Source: Allium sativum (lineage: Eukaryota; Streptophyta; Magnoliopsida; Asparagales; Amaryllidaceae). From it: 64,000 bases of DNA. The notes below the pieces were generated by a model. The model did not search any database and was not told the origin of the DNA. It saw only the letters and a program-made list of their open reading frames with translations. The stretch spans positions 250,140,427 through 250,204,426 of the forward strand of contig CM060910.1 in the NCBI GenBank assembly GCA_030737875.1, in the 5' to 3' direction. Position 1 is the stretch's first letter. Every line of letters begins with the position of its first letter. The translations under genes were made by a program, and so were the position numbers. Below are positions 33,461 to 45,400 of this stretch, one piece after another.

Positions 33461-35391
33461 GTTGACAAACAAGTTAAACTTATATTTGAACATGTATATT
33501 CAAATAAAAAGGTGAAATAGGTAAACCAGTTAATTAGCCATTAGTAAATGGATCTTGAATTGAAGTTGAACTTTAGATAAGTAAAGGGGACTGGTAAATT
33601 TATATTTGAAATCGAATATGAAACCTGAGTTTGAAAAAGTAGAATTTGATTAGTTTATAAGTAAGTTAAAATATATTTGAACATGTCATGTTCAAATATA
33701 AAAGTGAAATAGACTAATGAGTAATTAACAAAATAATTAACGAATTGAGTTAAAATGATCAGGTATAGTTAAAATAGATTGGGCAGGTATGAATATACAT
33801 GAGATAGGTATGGATAAGGTATAAAGGTATATAAATAGAATGCTCGACGAAAAGGTATGTATTTAATTCATATATAAGATTTTATGCGCCGTATCGGCTA
33901 GCCGCTTGGCTTTTTCTTTTTCTTTTGGAATGGTGAGGGCCATGGGAGGCTATTTGAAATATCCTGATGCTCCTGATACAAAGGAGGTTATGGCGAATTT
34001 TTCCGGGAATTTAAGTAGTTAGAATATTTTTAAGATAATTTGATAGTTAGAAATCAACGTATCGATATATATAGAAGTCGATAAGGAAACGAACTTAGAA
34101 ATAGAATAGTAAAATCAAAAAGGAAGACTAAGAATAAAATCTAGTAAGAATAGAAAGAGGAAGCGTATATGTGTTTAAAAGTGAATAAGTAGTTGTATGG
34201 TATTGATTATTCGAGTAAGTAGTCATATCTGTTTTGACGTTATAAATGTTATTCAGTCAAGGTCTGAGAGGTAGTTATACCCTAACTTGATTGATTTCAT
34301 TATTAACAAATAAATAGTAAGATTTCAGGCTCGAAGATCAATGTTGAATAAGAGTTATTTGAATATAGTATTTGGGTTATCGTAACGATGTTTTACACAA
34401 CATCCATTTTAACCCAAATAAATGTAAGCTTGGAAATATAATAAAGAATATTTCCTAAGTATAGAAATAAACGAGATCGGAAAAGAGATAAGTAATTGGA
34501 ATATTTTCCAATTATAAATAGCATATATTTTCTAAATTTTAGAAAATAAAGGAAGGCGATATTCGGAAACTTTTTCCAAATAACATAAAAGGCCAATATG
34601 GTTATTGAAAATATTTGGTTAACAAATATTGATAAAGAAATAGAGAAGTGATTTAACTAATGGAATATTAATTAAGGGCTCAGTGACATGTTCAAAAGGA
34701 AAATTTGATTTTTGAAAAGAGTAAACTATTTGAAAACTCCCAGGGAAAGACTGTTTGAATTAAAAACAAATTTAACAAAAATTTGTGAAAGCAAATCTGA
34801 ATTAAAAGTAAAGCCAGTAAAGTGGTAACTAAGATTGAATCAAAATAATATCAAGACAAATTGGATTGTGAGATTCAAATTTGAAGTGTAATGTGATAAT
34901 CAAGTCAAGAGTTGGGAATCAAGAAGAAACTCGAGTTGAAATGATATTTGGCTCGGATATAAGCGAATGGTTGTGGTATGGATAAAAGCAGATTGTAATT
35001 TGATAGGGAATGACCCTTGTATCCGCTGAATTGATAACAGGTGGAAAGGATATAATGATATGCCGACAAAAGGTACAAGTTTATATTTCTATTGGATATA
35101 AGATTTATGAGCCGAATTGGCAAGCCGCTTGGCTGTTTGATTTTCTTTTGGGATGGAGATGGCCAAGAGAGGCGAGTGGTGGTTTGACGTATTGACCGGT
35201 ATAAAGGAGGTGCGGGCGAAATTTTTCGAAGAGTTAAGGAGTAAGAAAATTTTCAGGATTTTTGAAAATTTCCGTTGATAAGAATTAGTTAATGATTTAA
35301 TTGAAATTAAATTGGTTCAGTTGAAACTGAAGATAAGAAGTGAACAAATATGTTCTAACTAGTCGATAGGGTCGTCCTCTACCATTTAGCA

Positions 35392-35426
35392 ATTTCGAGG
35401 ACGAAATTATTTTAAGTGGGGAAGAT
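35392..35426 (+). other. hairpin and polypurine tract of C
   Basis: ATTTCG-AGGA-CGAAAT (35392-35407) followed by AAGTGGGGAAGAT up to the 3' LTR at 35427. A and B carry the same hairpin at the same distance from their purine tract, which links C to that group. Confidence 0.8.
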
Positions 35427-37378
35427 TGTAATGACCCGCATTGGCAGAGGTATTATAATTAATTTATTTAATTATATAAATAGTGATATAGTGAATTTAA
35501 TGGTGGTTTAATTAAATAATAGTGAATATTTAATTAAAATAATAAATTAAATAATATATTTAATTCTGAAATAATCAGAATTGGCTGAAATGGCGATATG
35601 GTGTGAACTGGATCATCTGTGATATTTAATTCGGTTTAGAATTGAATTAGAATAATGAATATATTTAAATAACGACAGTTTGAACGTAGAATTATAATAT
35701 AATTAAAATCGAGCTCGAAATGGCGCTGCAGTTCGTAAATTGGCGATTCGAACTTCAACTGAATGTACAGGATTCATTTTAAGCCGGATTTCTGTGAAAC
35801 AAGAAACGTGTGGAGCTGGTGGAGTATATATTTCTAGTGGAAGAGGAAAATCGAGATTTCGTCGTGTAGATTTTGATTTACGTCAAATCAAATTTTAGAA
35901 AAGTCGCTGTGGAATTCCTTTATAATTAGTAACGCTTTATTTACGTTATGAAGGGGTTTTCAATATATTTGAATATCGGGTTTGAATTGAGACAAGATTC
36001 TTTTGAGACGTAGTGATAATTTAATTTTTAGAATTTTATGGAAATTTTTAATTAAGTAAATAAGCAACTTTTTATTTGGAGTATTTTGCACCATGTAATC
36101 AACATTTTGAGGTTTTACAATATGAGTCAACCTACCGGTATTTTTATATATTTGGGATCGTGGGACATCGCTCGTCTCACTGATATCTTTATATCTGTCG
36201 GCAGCAGTCCATGAAGTAATGGAATTATATAAATTAGTAAAAGGGATATTATTATACCCTTTAAAAAAATCCTAAGTGGTTCTAGGCCAAAAACAAAGCC
36301 ACGCAAGTTCCTTGTTTCACCACCAGTTCGTTTGGTCCTCAAGACAAAACGTGGAAGTCCCTCATCCATCAAATACGTACACCTACCCCAAACTAATACG
36401 TCGACATTAAGGTGCCGCACACTATAAATACACATCCTCACTCACTGTAAACCCTCATTTCTTCATTCTAGTCCACAAGACATTTGCAACCGCCACTTAT
36501 ACATTTGCTCAAAAAATCAAAATCAAATACTGGTCGAAGGATCCGAGAATTTCCTTCTTCGCTGGAAGATCTTGCGCGAGAATCAAGAAAGCTGTATCTC
36601 GAACAGCTTGAACAGTTGGGTTTGTATTCTTGAAAATGGTACTATGCAGCGTGGTGCCTGCAAATTGATCGAGATGGAGGGAGTTTGAGCGAGCCCGTTG
36701 AAACGGTGATGAGGGCGAGTAGATCTTGAAGACGTGATGAATGGTGAGTTCGATGCTGAGTCTGTTTTGTGGAGAAGCTAACGGTGAGATTGGGAAAATG
36801 AGGTGCATGAACGTGAAGAACAGTTGTAATGTTGGGTAGGAAGATAAAGTGTACGGAAGAACCGCTATACACGTGTTTGAGATGCTCAAAAACTGCTATA
36901 ACGTGGTGTGCATATGAAAAGGGATCAGTGTATGGGGGAGGGTACTCGAACACTGTGGAGCAGTGTATATGTTGAATAGGAAGAGAATGAAGTGGGAGTG
37001 GAAAACATGGTGGCGTGCAGGTCTCTTCTGTGAGGATGGATGGTTTTGGGTAGGAAAAATAATGTATAGTAGAAGAAGAGGTGCGGAGTAGGAGACAGCC
37101 GTATGTTTTGAAGGCCATGGAGCATATAGAGGTGCAGTTTAATAACGGGGAAGAAGAGTGTAAATTGGAAGCAGGTTTCCGTTTGTATGTTGTGACGTGG
37201 CCCAATTCAAAAGGGGTTAGCCCATAAAAAAAAGAGGAAAAGGAAAACCAATTGTTGTTACCGGTTTTAATATGTTGGAAGATGGTATCCGAAGTATTAG
37301 TGAGGGGAAAGGTGGAGCTTGTATCAGCGGGTCTGGGTAAAAATCCATTGGGCCGGAAATAAATTGGTAAGGCCCATA

Positions 37379-37416
<38 letters not shown>

Positions 37417-40400
37417 GTTTGGCTTTTACTAAATCAGATATATATATATATATATATATATGAAATCGTTTAAACTCAATATTTTTCTCATACATTATCG
37501 AAATTCAGCGAAACAAGATCCGACAGGATCGTATGGACGAGCACTACGTAGTGGAACTGACTGGTGGTGGATTGAAGCTCGTTTGAATTTATGGCGAAAT
37601 AAATTGTTTGATTCAAATCAAACAATAGTTTATCGTTCTTTAACGATGAACTGCCAAAGTGAGTAAATCTCACCAACTCTAAACAGTTTATAATTTCATG
37701 TTGTATTTTTAGAACTGTTAGAAATTGTCTGATTTACTATGTGTTGATTGTTTGATTGAACTGCTAGTCAGTTAGTTGAATTTCTATATTGATTCTGTTT
37801 AACAGAATATATCATATGGAACTGAAAGTGATGTTATCTATATTGTTTAACATCTGTAATGCAGGGAAACAGGTTGGAGGAATCCAACTGGATTCCTCAA
37901 CAATTATTTTACTGTGATTTATATACTGTGATATATAATCTGACGTTGATTATATGTGTTTGAACGATATTTATCATTGTTATATGGTGTGTTAAATATC
38001 ATAAGAAATACCAGAATGTAGAAAAGGGATTTTCAAAGTTTATTTTGAAATAAATTTATTATATAAAATCAATGGATTTTATACATATAAATAAAAAGGA
38101 TTTTTGTGAGAAGAAATATATTTGGTAAATCAAATATAAAAGGAATATATTTGGTAAATCAAATATAGAAGGAACATGTTTGTAAATCAAATATAGAAGG
38201 AACATGTTTGTAAATAAAATAGAAAGGAAAAATATTTGTTAAATAAATAGAAAGGAAATATTTGTAAACCACTTACAAATAGAATTAGAATAAAGGAAAT
38301 ATTTATTTAGAAAATAAATACGATAAGTAAAAGGAGTTAATCGATGTTAGTTTAATCGATTAGAGTTAAAGTAAAAGGAGTTAATCGATGTTAGTTTAAA
38401 CGATTAGAGTTAAAGTAAAAGGAGTTAATCGAAGTTAGTTTAATCGATTAGAGTTAAAGCAAAGGAGTTAATCGATGCTAGTTTAATCGATTAGAGTTAA
38501 AGTAAAAGGAGTTAATCGATGCTAGTTTAATCAATTAGAGTTAAAGCAAAGGAGTTAATCGAATATAGTTTATTCGAATAGAAAGTAAAATGAGTTAATC
38601 GAATATAGAATAGAAAGTAAAATGAGTTAACCGAATATAGTTTATTCGAATAGGAAGTAAAAGGAGTTAATTGAATATAGTTTATTCGAATAGAAAGTAA
38701 AATGAGTTAATCGAATATAGTTTATTCGAAAAGAAAGTAAAAGGAGTTATCGAATATATTTTATTCGAAAGGAGTTAAGTGAAATGAGTAAATCAATAGC
38801 ATTAGTCAAATAGAGTTAATTGATAAGGGTTAATCGAATAGAGTTAAGTGAAAAGAGTCAATCGAACATAGCTATTTGAAGGAGGGTTAAGTAAGGAAGT
38901 TAGTAGAAAGAATATAAAGTGAACCTTGCCTATTTCAAAGTTAGAAATGTTGTTCAGTTAAGGTCTGAGAGGTAGCTCTACCCCAACTTGATTAGCTTCG
39001 TTTTTAACTAAGAAATAGTTAAGGTTCAGCAGTAAAGGAAATGGTTTGAGTTGGCATAGCGATGTTTGTTTAAACATCTGTCTAAGTCCAATGAAGAGGC
39101 TTTGGAAATGTTTTCCAAATAAGAAACCAGAAATGTTTTCTAATAAAGAAAACAAGAAATGGAAATGTTTTCCATTGTTAATAACGTATATTTTCCAAAT
39201 TTAGAAAATAAGAAATATTGAATATAGGGAAACAGAAGATAAGTAAATTTATGAAATAAAGAGATAAATGTTGAGTGATGTTTGATCGATATAAATTTCC
39301 ATTTGGAAATGATATCGTTGTTTGCACACCTGTTTTCTTCGATAGTTAAATCATAGACTATCGAAGTTTTTGACCATTTTAACGTTGTTAATATGGAGAG
39401 ACCGGTTGGATTATTATCCAAAGAACCACTCTGTATTGGCATAAGCGTTGCGAATCATATATGCCAAAGATAATTGAAGACGGTGTTATGCAAGGGCTAA
39501 TCTGTTTACAGAATAGTGCCTTCGGTTCATCTTGTTCCTGGATGACTTGTATGGACGGATGTCTGACAGAGTATTTCCAGACGATCACGTATATTGATTT
39601 CTCCAACCGTACCAAGAGTGGAAGCAAAGAAGGAAACTTCTTTTAGCTAACACATAATGTATGGTTGAGGACGTCAATCGGTGATTTGATGGATTTGACG
39701 ATGTGACATTCGAAGTAAATCTGATGTGATGATGAAGCGTAACCTCAAGCCTCATCAAATCGGTAAATGACAGAAATCGGGCAGGCAGCATGGCTAAGTC
39801 GGTCGCACCGAAGTAGGGTGTATAATCACCTGATCTAGAGTTTCATTTACTTCTAAAAATCTATTGTTGATGCTGTCCCATTCAGGAAACGGTTGCTGAT
39901 CCCAGCCGTTGGTGATATACATTCGATACACTCAAGCGAAATGAGTGGTCGGTCATGTGTGGCCGGGTTGCAAGATGTTCTTGTTGAACCCAGTGTATTC
40001 CTCTCTAGAGGTACACGAGCGAAAGGTGGTTCCATACCTTGTCATAGTTGGAAATCCATTACCCAATACGTGCTTGCGGTTTTGATTGTATACTATATAT
40101 GTAGAACGTGAGATGAAAGCGTTTCTGCTAGATGATTATTATAGTTGTGGTTGATAGACATTATTATAATATCAAAAGGTTTTTGATATAAAGATATTTT
40201 AGATTCTCATAAGGAAAAAAAACCGTTCCGTTATACGGCGTGGTCTTATGAGATATCGTTTAATTGTTGGAATTGTTTTAAACTGTTTTACTCATACTAG
40301 TCCCATGACTGATCCGAAGTTTATTTTGTTTTGTTTTCCCTAAACTCTTGGGTGCCTAAATTTGTACGGGCAGTCAAGTAGTCGGGATTTACAGATGCAA

Positions 40401-40720
40401 TTGAAGAGCTGGAGCAGGAGGCTTCAGGATTATAGCTATAGTTATTTCCGCTGTGTTGTAAGTGCTGTACTTTGATAATGATATGTATATTCAAGTACAG
40501 ATTTGTATTTCAAAGTTATGTTATGAAATATATTTATTCGTTCCGCTGTGAGATTCGTGTTACTCTGATATTGTGTTTTTCTTCTTCTATTCTAAGTTTC
40601 TTTCTTATCTTTCCTCATCCTCTAATTTCTTTCACTAATTACCAGGATTTTTCGATGTTTTGGTTATCGACATCGAGTTTATGTCGATAACCAAAGTCGC
40701 TCAAAATCCGGGTCATTACA
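35427..40720 (+). repeat. 3' LTR of element C
   Basis: A 5294 bp copy of 27046-32317 with longer TA runs (37381-37410 and 37437-37461) and the antisense frame 36642-37205. It ends GGTCATTACA followed by CTGTC. It lies 1.7 kb upstream of the carboxypeptidase start, in the same orientation. Confidence 0.95.
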
Positions 40721-40725
40721 CTGTC

Positions 40726-42403
40726 TATTGCAGTTTTAATGTAGTATTTGTCTTTGATTTACTAGTTTATTAATTTCAAATTTATAAACTTCGATTTGTA
40801 ATACATAATTAAAAAAGAACATCTATAGACGCAAATGTAAATGTGCATCTTTGTTGAACGAAAGAGCATTTGAAAAGGACTGAAATGAGATGTATCATTG
40901 AAAGAAGAATGTCGTTGCTAAATGGGCATTTAAAATAAATATCCAAAAGAAGAATTAAATAGTTTTGTTACTATGACTAATGCTTAAGAGTATTAATTAT
41001 TTTGGTTAGAAGGGACGAAGGCGTTAATAGTGCAGTCCCAAGATGAGGTAAGTCACTTGGGGATTACCCCTTACAAGGGGTAGGCGAACTCGTATTTGAT
41101 TTCATAACTGATTGTTAGACTAGATTTAGTAGACTTCATGTGCTTCAAAATTTATCCATACATTTTAGCCGATTGTATCAACGTCCGATTATTTGGTGCA
41201 TTGTTGAAGGCAGACATGTGGGTCATTGAAAAAAAGTTTTAATTTAAACTTTCCTATTGGAACACTTTAGCAAGTGTGGAGCAATTACTATCTTTCATAA
41301 TTTAAACTCTTGTACGGGAGGTTGGATCGGACCGGACGGAGATGTGTTCAGTTTCTATCCTAAAAAAATTGAATCGAATATGGACCAAACCAATTTTTTT
41401 TTTTGGACAAATTTCGTCGTACTAATTCGTATCCTAAGTAAAATCGGTCGGACATAGACATATGATTTTCGGACACGGGCATGATCAGACTTGGTTGGAC
41501 ATGGCTATTTATATCATATTTTGTACATTTTACTAGATTTTCTCTCAATTATGCCCCGAATTACAAGTAATTCGGACGAGCAAGGACCGAACATGATTTT
41601 TTTTCGTATAAATTTTATTGTCCTAACTCGTGTTCTAAATGAAAATCGGACGGACGTATTTCGGTCATGGACATGAACAGATATTGGATATTCGAACAAA
41701 ATTTACAGCCCTAAACTCTTATCCAAACTCCAAATAATGGAAAACAAAAACAAAAACAAAATAAGATTAGTTGAACCATTTAGCCGAGTTTGTTGACATC
41801 ACTTTTTGTGGTGTCACCAAACACTCGATTCTGATTGGTGAAAATCAAGAGGTCCCCTATTAGACCCTTGATACCCACCAATCAGTGGATTGTGTTATGT
41901 AACTATGTTCACACAACATACAGTGGTGGAAACAAACTACTGCCCCGTTACCCAGTCATAATTCAGTTGCAAGTGGAATCTATCTTTCGCTTTAGGTTGC
42001 TACTTGCTGACACAATACAACACTGCTTTAACAGATATAATAACCATTTTATATATCAAGTTAAATTCTAGTTCTAGTTAATTAATACGACAAACAATCA
42101 GTGGTCCATTTCTCGTTTCTACAATTATAAAATTTCAAATATATGTTGTCAGATATGTCTTGAGGAACAAACAAGAAGATAAATTTGATTCTTGCAGTAA
42201 CAAAAAAATGAATAAAAATCACCTTGAAGCTATAATAACCCAAATACATTCATAGATGTAACTTCTAAATTAATTAAAAAACTGCTAAACTCCTATACTA
42301 GTGGATCCTTGCTTTTGCTATCAGTTGTTATCTTACTATTTAATAAAAAAAAAAAAATGCATAAATTAATTTAATTTGTTTTATATTTGATATATCGTTA
42401 CAC
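40726..42403. other. upstream region of the carboxypeptidase gene
   Basis: No gene. From 41320 to 41700 a diverged tandem duplication is visible: a block around TCGGACATAGACATATGATTTTCGG and a second around TCGGACGGACGTATTTCGG, both with GGACATG(G/A)ACA and TTTTTTTT pieces. This style occurs in degenerate plant repeats. The part 41730-42400 is ordinary AT-rich DNA with an A tract at 42344 and may hold the gene's control region. Confidence 0.6.
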
Positions 42404-42410
42404 TATATAA
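42404..42410 (+). promoter_or_regulatory. TATA box of carboxypeptidase gene
   Basis: TATATAA in CACTATATAAATG, 45 bp before the start codon at 42455. If used, the 5' untranslated leader is only about 15-25 bases. Confidence 0.55.
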
Positions 42411-42454
42411 ATGTTCGTCCACTCAGTTGAAGAATCCAAACCAAAAACAATTTC

Positions 42455-45400
42455 ATGGCTTCTAGTTCTGTACTCTATGTCTTCTTCTTCCTCTGCTCTA
42501 CGTATTCATTGGCCACAGCTGCCCCCGAAAGTGACCTTGTAGCTTCGCTTCCTGGCTTTACTGGAGCTTTTCCTTCAAAACATTATGCTGGGTATCCATT
42601 TTTCTCCTTTTCATTCCTATTATATCAATCCATTTCCGTTAATTTTTTCGCAGAATATCAATTAGTTTCGTATGCGTTTTCAGGTATGTCAATATAGATG
42701 AAAATCACGGAAAGAATTTATTCTATTATTTTGTCGTTTCTGAAAGAAACCCTTCAAAAGATCCTGTTGTTTTGTGGCTTAATGGAGGTCCTGGTTGCTC
42801 TAGCTTTGATGCGTTCATTTATGAACATGGTCGGTATTTTTTTTTCGCTCTTGTTTTTGGTAGAATACACAATGAAATGCTTCTAAATTGCTTCCTCTTT
42901 TTCAAAAAATGTATTAATTTTCAGGTCCATTCAATTTTGAGGCTGGAGAAAAAGCTGGACAGTTACCAAAGCTACATCTGAATCCTTATAGTTGGTCGAA
43001 GGTAATACTATTTTAACACGAGGCAGTAACCTGGTTATTAAACTGCATTTGGGTGTTGGTAAGAATAACAATTTTCACATGTTCAGAGAATGTTTAATTC
43101 CAGTTAACCCCCTACCGTTGAAGTTTTTACATACATATGCCTTTTTAACTATGTTAAGTTGTTGATACACTGTATCTCTTCATAATGTGAAGTCTGGTTG
43201 TTATAATCTCATGTTTATGGAAGTAATCGTTTTTTTTTTTTTTTTTTTTTTTTTTCAGTATAGAGTATAAATCTATTGTTTTGCTCAAAGATAATTTGCA
43301 ATTATGTAGGTGTCTAATATTATCTACTTAGACTCGCCTGCTGGTGTTGGATTATCATATTCAGATAATGTTCTGGATTACATAACTGGAGATTTGAAAA
43401 CAGCAGCTGATACACATGCTTTTCTCTTAAAGGTGATCTGAATCTTGCACAAATCGATGGTACAAGTTTATTAGTAATAACAACCAGTAACACTTTACTA
43501 TAGCTGCTTATTTTTTAACAGTGGTTCAATCTATACCCCGAGTTCCAACAAAATGATTTTTTTATTGCTGGGGAATCATATGCTGGGGTGTATGTTCCCA
43601 CTCTTGCTTCTGAAGTTGCTAATGGTATGATGAGTTGTTGAGAATCAATATATCATGACTATGGTGGTGTGTAATATGATGAAGATTGTGTTAACATCAG
43701 TTATTTGATGATTACTCAGGAATTAAAGCTGGTTTAAGTCCTACATTGAACTTCAAGGTTCGGTGTTAATTACTTTTACCCTATTGCTTTCTTAGAAATG
43801 GAAGGAAAAAAAAAAAAAAAAAAAACAACAACAACTCTATAATAATTTTGTTTTAATTTATAAATTCAGGGATATATGGTTGGGAATGGCGTAACTGATG
43901 AAGTATTTGATGGGAACGCTCTTGTTCCATTTGCTCATGGAATGGGACTTATATCTGATGATCTGTTTCAGGTTTCATAACTTTGAAACATGCACTTTAT
44001 GATTTACAGTTGTTGGCGTATAATTTAAACAGTTTACTCTCAAATTTTTTAGTTTTGATGCTTGTGGTAGTCTAAAACACATTTCTTATTTCTTCAATGC
44101 TACAAAAGATAGGCTTACTGTAGTGACTGTTAAATCAAATTACATTTAATAGGAACATGTTAAGCTCTTTTTTCTTTAATTACTTTTTTAATAGTTTTTT
44201 TATTGTTGTTTCGATACAATGTGCATTCACAGGAGGCTGAGACCACATGTCATGGAACTTACTGGAATTATTCACAGAACGAGAATGATAAATGCCAGGA
44301 AATTTTGGACCGAGTTGATGTGGTAATCCTAAATTTACTGCAGTGTCTTCTCCTACACTTTTTACCAGGGAAAACTTTGAACAAATGGATCTGATCACTT
44401 ATACTCTTGTTAATCAGGAAATTGATGGTCTGAACATATATGATATTCTCGAGCCTTGCTACCATAGTCCTGAAATAAAATTACGAGTTGATGATAGTGG
44501 GAAATTACCTGGTAGTTTTAGGAAATTAGGAGAAACTAGCAAACCATTTCCTGTTAGAAAGAGAATGTTTGGTCGTGCTTGGCCATTGAGAGCTCCGGTG
44601 AAACCCGGACGTGTTCCTACATGGCCTGAGCTTGGGAGTAGTTCAGTGCCATGCACGGTACGTTTCATTTCTATTTGTATTCAGGATATATGTCCACAAA
44701 AACAAAAACAAAAACAAAAAAAAAAAAAACAAAAAAAAAAAAAAAGGGGATAAAAAAGCAACTGCTTTCGGAGATGAAATTTGGATTTTAGGTAACATAT
44801 GTCTCAGAGGACTATAAATGATTATACTTCATTGTACTCTGCCACAACTAAACAATTATAATGTAGTATGTATGGCCTAATTTTTCAAATGGCAGGACGA
44901 TGAAGTTGCAACCAGATGGATGAATGATGATGCTGTGAGAGCTGCTATTCATGCTCGTCCGGTAAAAATAAACTATATGTTGTAATTGATACCATTATAT
45001 ATCAATTTTATATTAATGTGGTATGCCTTTCATCTTTAGAAAAACAAGGTTGAATGGGTTCTATGCACCGAAAATATCAACTTTTCTCATGATGCTGGTA
45101 GCATGATCAAGTATCATGTAAACCTCACACTGCAGGAATATCGTGTACTAATTTATAGGTACGTCATTGCTCTTTTAATTTCACTTATTAATACGAACTT
45201 TATGGTACACATTTCGCCTTGAATTGCTTTTCCATAAATTTTATATGTTTAATAAATTCAAGAGAAAATGATGAGCATAAATATTTAATCATATTTAGTT
45301 AGTTCGAAGATTTATGTTTAAGTTGCAGTATCTTTTCTTGGTTAATTTGAATTTTTATTTATATTATTAGTTAATGAAGATGAATGACGTTGAACTGTTA

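Larger units (their letters stand above)
32318..35426 (+). other. non-coding interior of element C
   Basis: A 3109 bp AT-rich stretch with no recognisable protein domain. It holds a minisatellite of GAATTTGAATATAGAAATTC units at about 33085-33460, in which ATTTGAAT and ATTCAAAT form inverted arms. A module of about 130 bp is present twice (33870-34020 and 35080-35240; shared AGCCGCTTGGCT and GGAGGT...GCGAA). The stretch 34240-34560 resembles the LTR at 30530-30860 (AAGGTCTGAGAGGTAGTT), so the interior partly derives from LTR-like sequence. Confidence 0.8.
27046..40720 (+). mobile_element. LARD-like LTR retrotransposon C without coding interior
   Basis: A 13675 bp element bounded by TGTAATGACCC and GGTCATTACA with target duplication CTGTC (27041-27045 and 40721-40725). 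LTRs are 5272 and 5294 bp; the interior is 3109 bp. A near-match primer site and a purine tract are in the right places, but no gag or pol motif is visible in any frame. Large retrotransposon derivatives (LARDs) in cereals have the same plan: LTRs of more than 4 kb around a non-coding interior of about 3.5 kb. LTRs differ by about 1.5% in the first 1.15 kb. The conserved hairpin and purine tract before the 3' LTR suggest a Tekay-type partner. Confidence 0.92.
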
